NCBI GenBank assembly: GCA_947259815.1
Contig: CAMYNO010000260.1
Location: 1-12,814 of the forward strand
DNA from: an uncultured Parvularculaceae bacterium
GTDB taxonomy: Bacteria; Pseudomonadota; Alphaproteobacteria; Caulobacterales; Parvularculaceae
Length of the DNA: 12,814 nt
Direction: 5' to 3'
Part shown: positions 1 to 6,806 of the stretch, piece by piece
Numbering within the stretch: position 1 is the stretch's first letter
How the letters are laid out: each line of letters opens with the position of its first letter
Made by a program: the position numbers and the translations under genes
The notes under the pieces: generated by a model
Database searches by the model: none
Seen by the model: the letters and a program-made list of their open reading frames with translations, nothing else
Told to the model about the DNA's origin: nothing

Positions 1-58
1 CCGCATGCCTGAGGATATCGGTCGTTAAAAGCGGCCGATCCATCATGAGTCCCATCAT
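1..58 (-). CDS. Acyl-CoA ligase (AMP-binding enzyme), 5' end only
   Basis: Only the first 19 codons are inside the window; the gene continues past the left edge. They read MMGLMMDRPLLTTDILRHA, which resembles the start of medium/long-chain fatty-acid-CoA ligases (pattern M-x-G-x-MMD-x-PLL-x-x-x-I-x-x-HA). Such enzymes activate fatty acids to acyl-CoA using ATP. A strong ribosome binding site, GGGAGGA, lies at 68-74 on the minus strand, nine bases before the ATG at 56-58, which supports this start over the second ATG directly after it. A promoter-like pair lies at 98-126. The gene runs in the same direction as cca but probably has its own promoter. The family call rests on 19 residues and is tentative. 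Confidence 0.6.
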   Translation of the reverse strand, partial: MMGLMMDRPLLTTDILRHA

Positions 59-97
59 CGCGTAGTGTCCTCCCGGTACGATTTATTTGAATTCGCT

Positions 98-126
98 ATC
101 AAATCCTGTCCCGACCGGAAGGTCAA
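98..126 (-). promoter_or_regulatory. Putative sigma-70 promoter for the acyl-CoA ligase gene
   Basis: On the minus strand TTGACC (121-126, five of six matches to the -35 consensus) is followed after exactly 17 bases by TTTGAT (98-103, four of six to the -10 consensus). This places transcription start near 91, giving a leader of about 33 bases that contains the GGGAGGA ribosome binding site. It lies in the short gap between the cca stop codon and the acyl-CoA ligase start, where a promoter is expected. Prediction by eye only. Confidence 0.45.
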
Positions 127-135
127 ACCGAAAGC

Positions 136-1371
136 TTACTTGTCGGCAATAATTTGTGCGAGGATTGCTTTCGGCCTCGGCTCGGGCGGAAAATCCTCGG
201 CGATCCAGGCCGCTTCGGCAACCGCGAGAATGTCCGCAATCTCCGGGCCGGGCCGGATGCCATAAGCGACCACATCTTTTCCCGTAAATGGTTGGGGCGG
301 CGGGCGCCAATTTTCGGCAATATTCGTCAGTCGGGCGAATTCAGCCGCATCGATATTTTCTTCAGCGGCGGCGACAGCGATTGCATCGAAGAATACATCG
401 CGCCCATGTCGATATGTCAGTGCACGAATAACCTTATCGCCCAACCCCGCAACGACGTCGCCGGCGCCTTTCAGCGCCGCGCTGCGCATTGCTTTTTCTG
501 CGTTTGAAAGGCGCAAGGCGGCGCCAACGCCGTCCCCTTCCGCGCCAAACAGCGCCGCCAGAATGATCGGCGACGCCGCGCCGGGCGCGAGTTTTTTGAT
601 ACGTTCAACGGCGTCAATCGACGCCGACGCCGGCCAAATCTGCGAAAGCACGCCGCATTGCTGCATGGATTTGAGCGCTGCCACCGCCTGCGGCAAGGTG
701 AGGATCGCCATGAACTCTGCGCCAATGCGTACCGCCGACAAGGTCTTCACGCCATCTTTGAGATCGGTGATCGCAGCGAGGCCGGTTTCGTCGAAAGCTG
801 ATGCAAAACGCGCACTGAAGCGAAAAAATCGCAGAATACGCAGATAGTCTTCACGAATGCGCTGCGCGGCGTCGCCGATGAAACGCACGCATCGCGTATC
901 GATATCGGCAAGACCGCCCACCGGATCGTATAAAAATCCGTCCGGACTTAGATAAATTGCATTCATCGTAAAATCGCGGCGGCGCGCATCAACATCCCAT
1001 CGCGAGGTAAAAGCAACCGTCGCTCGGCGCCCATCCGTTGAGACGTCAGCGCGCAACGTCGTGACTTCCACACCCTTGTGATCGGCTATAACGGTTACGG
1101 TGCCATGATCGATTCCCGTTGGCGCAGACCGCAGGCCCGCGGCTTTGACGGCGGCGATCACCTCGGGCGGCGTTAATGTTGTGGCGATGTCAAAGTCCTT
1201 GGGCCGCTGCCCCATCAAACTGTCGCGCACGCAACCACCGACAAAACGCGCACCGCCGGGTGCAGCGCTCTCCAGCGCTGCGACCACGGATATCAGGTGA
1301 GGCTGCGCGAGCCACGCAAATGCATCGCGCTGATCTTCGCGCAAGGCGATGGGGGCCGCATCACCGCTCAC
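136..1371 (-). CDS. cca: CCA tRNA nucleotidyltransferase / poly(A) polymerase family
   Basis: 411 residues, the usual length for the alphaproteobacterial enzyme, which adds or repairs the 3' CCA end of tRNAs from CTP and ATP in the cytoplasm. Class II nucleotidyltransferase motifs are visible in order: GGCVRD at 45-50, the metal-binding DFD at 59-61 inside KDFDIAT, RRDFTMNA at 131-138, and the neck-domain helix motif RIREDYLRILRFFRFSARF at 171-189. The C-terminal half is helical and less conserved, as usual. The start is GTG at 1369-1371, which overlaps the stop of the upstream NUDIX gene in a GTGA arrangement, so translational coupling is likely. Family-level assignment is secure. Whether it adds the complete CCA alone or shares the work with a second enzyme cannot be told from sequence. 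Confidence 0.93.
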   Translation of the reverse strand: MSGDAAPIALREDQRDAFAWLAQPHLISVVAALESAAPGGARFVGGCVRDSLMGQRPKDFDIATTLTPPEVIAAVKAAGLRSAPTGIDHGTVTVIADHKGVEVTTLRADVSTDGRRATVAFTSRWDVDARRRDFTMNAIYLSPDGFLYDPVGGLADIDTRCVRFIGDAAQRIREDYLRILRFFRFSARFASAFDETGLAAITDLKDGVKTLSAVRIGAEFMAILTLPQAVAALKSMQQCGVLSQIWPASASIDAVERIKKLAPGAASPIILAALFGAEGDGVGAALRLSNAEKAMRSAALKGAGDVVAGLGDKVIRALTYRHGRDVFFDAIAVAAAEENIDAAEFARLTNIAENWRPPPQPFTGKDVVAYGIRPGPEIADILAVAEAAWIAEDFPPEPRPKAILAQIIADK

Positions 1372-2027
1372 CCTGGCGCATCCTCATCGTGAAAAATTTC
1401 AGCAAAGCTGCGCAAAATTCCGGCCGTCAGGCCCCAGATGTGAAACCGCCCATAGGGCGCTGCAAACATATTATACGCAACGCCCTTATGGGTGCGTTCT
1501 TCCAAAATGTGATTATCCAGATCGACGAGAAAGGCGAGCGGTGCTTCGAACACCTCATCCACTTCGCGCGGACACGGACGAATATCCGCAGACGGATCGA
1601 CAATACCGACAATCGGCGTCACGGAAAACCCAAGCCCGCCCTGATGAACGCCAAGCCGCCCGACAATATCGACGGCGTCGGGATGAATATTCACCTCTTC
1701 ATGCGTCTCACGCAGCGCCGTCGCCTCGCGGCTTTCATCGCCTGCCTCAACCTTCCCGCCCGGAAAACTGATCTGGCCCGCATGGGACGGCATGTCGTTT
1801 GATCGAACGGTAAAGAGAACTTTGACGCCATCCTCGCGCGGGATGATGGGCACAAGCACGGCAGCGTCCTTGCGATTGGCGGTCCAACGGTTCTCGAACA
1901 GTTTATCGCTGGTTAGATGCGGGTTTATTTCGCGAAAGTGATCGCGCACCGGCCGCGCCGAGGCCTTGCGCAAATTGGCCTCGATCCGCGCACGTAACGC
2001 CGCTGAAGATTCCTTTCTGTCGATCAC
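1368..2027 (-). CDS. NUDIX hydrolase, CoA pyrophosphatase (NudL/YeaB-like)
   Basis: 219 residues. Members of this subfamily split coenzyme A and acyl-CoA into 3',5'-ADP and (acyl-)4'-phosphopantetheine. The CoA-specific NuCoA signature is present: LFTVRS at 71-76, then a spacer and FPGG at 88-91. The NUDIX helix follows, with RETHEE at 106-111 supplying the metal-binding glutamates. The typical C-terminal IWGLTAGIL segment is at 197-205. The start is GTG at 2025-2027, with AAGG a few bases upstream. The stop overlaps the cca start by four bases, and only 20 bases separate it from the DUF1285 gene upstream, so the three genes look like one transcription unit. Subfamily function is inferred from the NuCoA motif. 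Confidence 0.9.
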   Translation of the reverse strand: MIDRKESSAALRARIEANLRKASARPVRDHFREINPHLTSDKLFENRWTANRKDAAVLVPIIPREDGVKVLFTVRSNDMPSHAGQISFPGGKVEAGDESREATALRETHEEVNIHPDAVDIVGRLGVHQGGLGFSVTPIVGIVDPSADIRPCPREVDEVFEAPLAFLVDLDNHILEERTHKGVAYNMFAAPYGRFHIWGLTAGILRSFAEIFHDEDAPG

Positions 2028-2047
2028 TTCCTCGCCTTACACATTTA

Positions 2048-2605
2048 TCAGTCGTCTGCGCCTGCGAGCGGGAAAAACACCCCGCCGGACCAGACGCCAA
2101 AGACATCGCGATCTTTCATGTGGCGCCGCACGGCCATCGCCACAAGGTCATAATAAACCGAGCGGACAATTCGCGCGTCGAGCCCTTGGCGCAGCTTGAT
2201 ATACGGCGCCCATTCCCCTTGCGGCGTCGCACGCATTTCCAGGGGATGTTCGGCGCCCGCAAGCACTGATTCGCTCATATTCGTGGTGAAAGTGAGCCGC
2301 CGGTCCTCGCCCTCACCCTCCGCGTTCATCAGCACGGCGACAAAGGGCGCGTCTTCGACCGTAATTTTCAATTTCTCTGCGGGCGTAACCAGATAATAGC
2401 CGTCTTCGTCACGCCGCAAGATCGTGGAAAACAGTTTCGCCAGCCGGGCGCGCCTGATCGGGGCGCCTTCATGAAACCAGGTTCCGTCGGCGGCAATGAC
2501 AATGTCGATGGCGCCGACCCGTTCCGGGTTCCATTTCTCCACCGGCGGAAGCCCGCGCCAGTCGCCGCCTTCGAGCGCGGCGGCGTATCGCATCAGCTCA
2601 TCCAT
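2048..2605 (-). CDS. DUF1285 domain-containing protein
   Basis: 185 residues, soluble, with no signal peptide or membrane segment. It carries the family landmarks LPPVEKWNP (19-27), GTWFHEGAPI (41-50) and GYYLVTPAEKLKI (69-81). The DUF1285 family is widespread in Proteobacteria and has no established biochemical role. It is the first gene of the DUF1285-NUDIX-cca unit, a linkage I know from other alphaproteobacteria. The start is uncertain: ATG at 2603-2605 has no ribosome binding site, because the terminator hairpin for sppA ends only six bases upstream. A second in-frame ATG five codons on (2588-2590) would cost nothing of the conserved domain. Either a leaderless transcript, read-through from sppA, or the internal start could explain this. 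Confidence 0.85.
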   Translation of the reverse strand: MDELMRYAAALEGGDWRGLPPVEKWNPERVGAIDIVIAADGTWFHEGAPIRRARLAKLFSTILRRDEDGYYLVTPAEKLKITVEDAPFVAVLMNAEGEGEDRRLTFTTNMSESVLAGAEHPLEMRATPQGEWAPYIKLRQGLDARIVRSVYYDLVAMAVRRHMKDRDVFGVWSGGVFFPLAGADD

Positions 2606-2610
2606 GAATG

Positions 2611-2647
2611 AAAACCGGCGCTACGGTGAACGTAGCGCCGGCCTTTT
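2611..2647 (-). terminator. Intrinsic terminator of sppA (possibly bidirectional)
   Basis: A perfect 11-base-pair stem, CCGGCGCTACG (2615-2625) with CGTAGCGCCGG (2631-2641), closes on a five-base loop GTGAA. Read on the minus strand it is followed by TTTT (2614-2611), as expected for a Rho-independent terminator ending sppA transcription. On the plus strand it is followed by CCTTTTGTT, a weaker tract. The hairpin stops six bases before the DUF1285 start codon, so it could also act as an attenuator for that gene. The T-run is short, so termination may be incomplete. Confidence 0.75.
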
Positions 2648-2700
2648 GTTGCTTTATACTTCGTACACGGCCTAAGCGCAGACCGCTGATCGCAAAGCCT

Positions 2701-4596
2701 CTATTCGCAAGCAAGGCAGCGCGCATAAACAGCGTTCGGGTCGTTGAACTCACCGAAGAGTTCGATCTGCTCCTCGACCATACCGGCGATTTTCGCCAGC
2801 GCCGGTGTCTTGCGCAGTGACGAAACGGTATCGGCGCCGACGAATGCCGCCGTTTGGGCGGAAAGGCCCGACAGGAGCTGCTCGAACGGCGTTTTCTTCT
2901 CGATCATTTCAACGACATCGTATTTTTCGATTTTCGCAAGGCGCGCCGCGGCAGCAACCGACTCGTCGAGACCGCCGATATTATCGACCAGCCGCAGTTC
3001 CGTCGCTGTTTCGCCGATCCACACCCGGCCTTGCGCAATCGAATCTATATACTCTTTATCTAGGCCGCGTCCTTCGCTGACAATCGTCAGGAACCGATCA
3101 TAGCCATGCTCGACCGATTGCTGGATGATGTCGGCGATATTGTCCGGCAACGGGCCGATACCCATCGCCATCATCGGCGCCAGTTCGGTTGTGCCGACGC
3201 CATCGGTGTAAACGCCCCAATGACCGGCTGCGTTTTCAAATGTTGTCAGGAACCCGAAAATGCCGATGGACCCTGTGACCGTCGTCGGCGCCGCCCAGAT
3301 TTCGTCGGCGGCGGCGGAGATCCAGTAACCGCCGGAGGCCGCCATCGACCCCATGGAGGCGACAACCGGCTTGCCGCTCGCTTTGATGGCCAGCAACTCA
3401 TCGCGGATAATATCGGAAGCAAAAGCCGAGCCGCCCGGGCTGTCGACGCGCAGGACCACCGCCTTGACGTTTTCATCTTCACGCGCCTTGCGCAGCAGCG
3501 CAGCGATGGTGTCGCCGCCCGCAGCCTCGCCAACCGGCGCCTGGCCGTCGACGATGGCGCCGGAGGCGGTGACGACAGCGATATTCGGATTAGCGCCGTC
3601 CTTGCGGTCGTCAAGAGAGGAAAGGTAGCGGCGGAAATTGACCTGCTTGAACGATTTGCCTTCCTTGTTCTTGCCGAACTCGTTCATCAGGATTTCGCGT
3701 TGTTCCGCACGGGTGTTGAGCTTGTCCACAAGGCCGGAATTCAGCGCCGCATGGGCAAAGCTTCCGTTTGAGCTGCGAAGAACGTCACCGAGATTATTTG
3801 CATAATTATCGATTGCGCCTTCGTTGAGGCCGCGCGCCTGTTCGACGCTGCGCTTATATTCCCGCCACAAGACGTCGAGAAATGCGCGGTTCGCTTCCTT
3901 GGCCTCGGGCGACATGTCATCGCGAAGATAAGGCTCAACCGCTGACTTGAACGTACCGACGCGGAAGACATGGCCGGTGATTTTCAGTTTTTCGAGGAAC
4001 GATTTGAGATAAACGCCGTAGCGGCCATATCCATAGATAACCACATTGCCGTAATCATTCATGTGGATTTCGTCAGCGACCGACGCAAGCAGATACTGGT
4101 CCTGACTGTAATAGTCGCCGATAGCGATAATCTTTTTACCGCTCTCGCGAAACTTCATAAGCTCCGAGGATAGATAATGCGCCTTCGATGCGCTGAAGGA
4201 CGGGATCTGGAGATTGCCAAGATCAAGGACGATACCCTTGATGCGATCATCGTCCTTTGCCTTGCGAACGACGCGAACAAGATCGTGTACCTCAATCTGC
4301 GTTGGCTGGTCGATGCCATAGGCTTCTTCGATGAGAGCCTCAAACGGATCGACAGCAGCCGCCTGTTCGACAAGAACGCCATTAGGGTTGATGACAAGCG
4401 CTGCTTCAGCCGGGATCGAGACTTGCGGCTTTTCCGCTTTGCCGGCGACGCCATTGGCGACGCTGACGAGCACGCCCACAAACAGCAGCAGGACGACAAG
4501 ACCGATCAGCCCCTGCAACAGCAGGAGCAAACCGATAATCAGCTTGCCAAACCCTTTAATGAACCCCCAAACCGAAAAACCTGACTCTTCTGACAC
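2701..4596 (-). CDS. sppA: Signal peptide peptidase SppA, 67K (long) type
   Basis: 631 residues, close to the 618 of the E. coli enzyme. SppA is an inner-membrane serine protease facing the periplasm that degrades cleaved signal peptides. A hydrophobic segment at about 18-47 is the membrane anchor. Both halves of the duplicated long form are present. The catalytic lysine is K217 in GTFKSAVEPYLRDDMSP, and the catalytic serine is S421 in SMGSMAASGGYWIS; these match E. coli K209 and S409. SPGGSAFASD (386-395) and TGSIGIFG (441-448) are further family motifs. The start is GTG at 4594-4596, preceded eight bases upstream by AGGGG. Its own terminator follows it. It sits between two blocks that are normally adjacent in alphaproteobacteria, so it looks inserted relative to that order. 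Confidence 0.95.
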   Translation of the reverse strand: MSEESGFSVWGFIKGFGKLIIGLLLLLQGLIGLVVLLLFVGVLVSVANGVAGKAEKPQVSIPAEAALVINPNGVLVEQAAAVDPFEALIEEAYGIDQPTQIEVHDLVRVVRKAKDDDRIKGIVLDLGNLQIPSFSASKAHYLSSELMKFRESGKKIIAIGDYYSQDQYLLASVADEIHMNDYGNVVIYGYGRYGVYLKSFLEKLKITGHVFRVGTFKSAVEPYLRDDMSPEAKEANRAFLDVLWREYKRSVEQARGLNEGAIDNYANNLGDVLRSSNGSFAHAALNSGLVDKLNTRAEQREILMNEFGKNKEGKSFKQVNFRRYLSSLDDRKDGANPNIAVVTASGAIVDGQAPVGEAAGGDTIAALLRKAREDENVKAVVLRVDSPGGSAFASDIIRDELLAIKASGKPVVASMGSMAASGGYWISAAADEIWAAPTTVTGSIGIFGFLTTFENAAGHWGVYTDGVGTTELAPMMAMGIGPLPDNIADIIQQSVEHGYDRFLTIVSEGRGLDKEYIDSIAQGRVWIGETATELRLVDNIGGLDESVAAAARLAKIEKYDVVEMIEKKTPFEQLLSGLSAQTAAFVGADTVSSLRKTPALAKIAGMVEEQIELFGEFNDPNAVYARCLACE

Positions 4597-4882
4597 GAGT
4601 ACAACCCCTGTTTATCTGGCGTGACGCCGTTATATGCGCGCGACAAGGATCGCGATTGCGGCGACCGGCGCAAAAAATGAATACCCCTCAAATCGGGCCG
4701 ACGGCGTCTTCCGTGCCGCGAGCCCATAACCCTTGCAGAGGCATGGTAAAGAATTTGTGCGCGTGGCCGCAAGAGGCAAGAGATTTGCGACGATACGTGC
4801 CGATTCCTTGCCAAAGGGACCGACAACCGGCACAGAGCCATGCTATCACCCTTTTTCCGCGCCAAAAGAAGAAGTTGCATTC
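4597..4882. promoter_or_regulatory. Divergent intergenic region between sppA and the moxR operon
   Basis: These 286 bases separate two genes transcribed away from each other, so promoters for both should lie here. On the minus strand a -10-like TATAAC occurs near 4631-4636 in front of sppA, without a convincing -35 partner. On the plus strand TTGCCA near 4808 is a candidate -35 for moxR, but the -10 is poor. I see no tRNA, repeat array or long hairpin. An open frame from a TTG at 4733 runs into moxR but does not look like part of the protein. Confidence 0.4.
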
Positions 4883-5893
4883 ATGATCGACGACGCAGCA
4901 GGTACGCAAGACCAAGACTTGTTACGTAAATTTGACGATATCGCCGCGCGTATGGACCGCGCCAGATCAGCCCTTGGCGAGGTCGTATTCGGCCAGCAGG
5001 AGGTGGTTGACCTCACCCTGGCGACGCTGGCGGCCGGAGGCCACGGCCTGTTGGTCGGCGCCCCGGGCCTGGCGAAGACGCTTCTTGTGACAACTGTAGC
5101 AGATCTTCTCGGCCTGTCGGAAAAGCGCGTTCAGTTCACGCCCGACCTTATGCCCGGCGATATCTTGGGCTCGGAAGTGCTCGAAGAGAGCGCACAGGGC
5201 GGGCGCGAATTCCGTTTCATTCCGGGACCGGTATTCTGCCAGTTGCTGATGGCCGACGAAATCAACCGCGCCTCGCCGCGCACTCAGTCCGCCTTACTGC
5301 AGGCGATGCAGGAACGCCACGTCACCGTTGCCGGTGCGCGCCACGATCTTCCCTCGCCGTTTCACGTATTGGCGACGCAAAACCCGATCGAACAGGAGGG
5401 GACATATCCCCTGCCCGAAGCGCAGCTCGACCGGTTCCTGTTGCAGATCAATGTGGGCTACCCCGATCTTGAATCGGAAAAACGTATGCTCGCGGAGACA
5501 ACGGGCGTCACCGAAACCGATGTCGCCGCCGTCATGACTGGCGACGATCTCAAGGACGCACAGCGACTTGTGCGCGAAATGCCGATCGGCGAACAGGTTG
5601 TCGACCTCATATTGAAAATCGTGCGCGCCGCACGCCCCGATGAAAACGCCAGCGAGCGGGTTCGCGCGCTTGTCGCCTGGGGACCGGGTCCGCGGGCGAG
5701 CCAGGCGTTTTCTCTCGCGGCGCGCGGTCTTGCGCTGGTGGAAGGCCGCCATGCGCCGTCTCTCGACGATATCGCAAGGCTCGCGAAACCGGTATTGCGC
5801 CATCGCATGGCGCTCAACTTTGCTGCGCGGTCGGAAGGCCTCGACACCGATCAATTTATAGACGAACTTCTGGACGGGGCGAAGGACGCATAA
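4883..5893 (+). CDS. MoxR family AAA+ ATPase
   Basis: 336 residues. MoxR ATPases act as chaperone-like motors with vWA-domain partners, helping mature or activate protein complexes. Visible AAA+ motifs: Walker A GAPGLAKT at 59-66 (the family's usual form), the substrate-loop region around TPDLMPGDILGSE (86-98), Walker B LLMADEINRA at 121-130, sensor 1 ATQNP at 164-168 and EAQLDRF at 179-185. No membrane segment. I chose the ATG at 4883, preceded by a weak GAAG eight bases upstream. The frame opens further back at a TTG at 4733, but the extra 50 residues resemble nothing in the family and are rich in basic residues. It is the first gene of a four-gene operon; the next gene starts 19 bases after its stop. 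Its substrate is unknown. Confidence 0.93.
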   Translation: MIDDAAGTQDQDLLRKFDDIAARMDRARSALGEVVFGQQEVVDLTLATLAAGGHGLLVGAPGLAKTLLVTTVADLLGLSEKRVQFTPDLMPGDILGSEVLEESAQGGREFRFIPGPVFCQLLMADEINRASPRTQSALLQAMQERHVTVAGARHDLPSPFHVLATQNPIEQEGTYPLPEAQLDRFLLQINVGYPDLESEKRMLAETTGVTETDVAAVMTGDDLKDAQRLVREMPIGEQVVDLILKIVRAARPDENASERVRALVAWGPGPRASQAFSLAARGLALVEGRHAPSLDDIARLAKPVLRHRMALNFAARSEGLDTDQFIDELLDGAKDA

Positions 5894-5912
5894 AACTTGA
5901 GCGCCAAGCCTG

Positions 5913-6803
5913 ATGAGTGAAAAAACTGCAGACATTGCAATACGCCGGGACGCGGAAGCCGTTGCGGCGACGTTCCCCGCCCTGCTGGTAGAAGCGGAAC
6001 GGATCGCACAAACCGTTGCAGCGGGATTGCATGGTCGCCGCCGCGCCGGACCGGGCGAAACTTTCTGGCAGCATCGGCCTTATTCCTTCGGCGATCCGGT
6101 ATCGACCATCGACTGGAGACAATCCGCGCGCGAGGCGAGCCGCCTTTATGTGCGCGAAAACGAATGGGAAGCGGCGGCGGCCGTCTATCTGTGGCGGGAT
6201 TCATCGCCTTCTCTCGATTTCTCCTCGCTCAACGCCGTGCCAACCAAAGCCGTCCGCGCGAGCGTCCTTGCCGTCGCCCTGTCCATCCTTCTTGCCCAGG
6301 CGGGCGAGCGCATCGGTTTGCTGGGTGAAGAGCGCCGGCCCTTTCACGGTCGCGGCGCACCCTCGCGTGTGCTCGAAGCGTTGATGAGCGAAACAGCAGC
6401 AAGCTCTGTCCCGCCGCCGGCGCATCCCGCCCCCGGCGCGCGTATCGTCATGTTCAGCGATTTCTATACGGATGTTTCCGGCGTCGAAAAGGCCGTGCGC
6501 GATTTCGCCAGCCGCGGCGCCAATGGCGCGTTGGTGCAAATCTGCGATCCCGCCGAAGAGGAGTTTCCCTATCGCGGCCGGGTTGAGTTTCGCGATCCGG
6601 AGAGCCGCGACCGCTTGACATTCGGCGACGCCGGCGCGCTGAGCGCCGATTATAAATCGCAATTTGCCGCGCATCGGCGCGCTCTTGAGAATCTCGCGCG
6701 CAGCACCGGCTGGACCTTTATCGCCCACCGCACGGACCGCACGGCCAATCGCGCATTGCTCGCTCTTTTCACCGCCCTTGGCGATTTGCGGCGGCAGGCA
6801 TAG
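5913..6803 (+). CDS. DUF58 domain-containing protein (MoxR partner)
   Basis: 296 residues, soluble. The DUF58 signature is clear at about 48-83: HRPYSFGDPVSTIDWRQSAR followed by LYVRENEWE. DUF58 proteins adopt a vWA-like fold and are almost always encoded next to a MoxR ATPase, as here, so it is the likely adaptor or target of the preceding gene. A DxSxS metal-site motif remains as DSSPS (95-99), and MFSDFYTD further on marks a later strand of the fold. The start is ATG at 5913, 19 bases after the moxR stop, without an obvious ribosome binding site, so coupled translation is possible. The next gene begins three bases after its stop. Function beyond partnership with MoxR is unknown. Confidence 0.9.
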   Translation: MSEKTADIAIRRDAEAVAATFPALLVEAERIAQTVAAGLHGRRRAGPGETFWQHRPYSFGDPVSTIDWRQSAREASRLYVRENEWEAAAAVYLWRDSSPSLDFSSLNAVPTKAVRASVLAVALSILLAQAGERIGLLGEERRPFHGRGAPSRVLEALMSETAASSVPPPAHPAPGARIVMFSDFYTDVSGVEKAVRDFASRGANGALVQICDPAEEEFPYRGRVEFRDPESRDRLTFGDAGALSADYKSQFAAHRRALENLARSTGWTFIAHRTDRTANRALLALFTALGDLRRQA

Positions 6804-6806
6804 ATC

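Noticed and set aside
59..76. Small peptide frame MKA-stop type starts near short ribosome binding sites (for example ATGAAGGCCTGA at 12733-12744, minus)
   Set aside because: Three codons only, overlapping the queD ribosome binding site; no support for a translated leader peptide.
2655..2665. TATACTTCGTA, also found at 12373-12383, as a recombination-site-like repeat
   Set aside because: Only 11 bases are shared, no inverted partner is present, and the second copy is coding sequence at the end of queD, so chance is the simplest explanation.
3106..3771. 221-codon plus-strand open frame opposite sppA
   Set aside because: Antisense to a clearly conserved part of SppA that includes its catalytic serine region; the product is arginine-rich with no recognisable motif.
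4733..4882. N-terminal extension of the MoxR ATPase from a TTG at 4733
   Set aside because: The added 50 residues show no family resemblance and would fill the divergent promoter region; the ATG at 4883 gives a normal-length protein.
5059..5080. Walker A of the MoxR ATPase has alanine where classical P-loops have glycine (GAPGLAKT)
   Set aside because: This is the normal form in MoxR ATPases and does not suggest loss of function.
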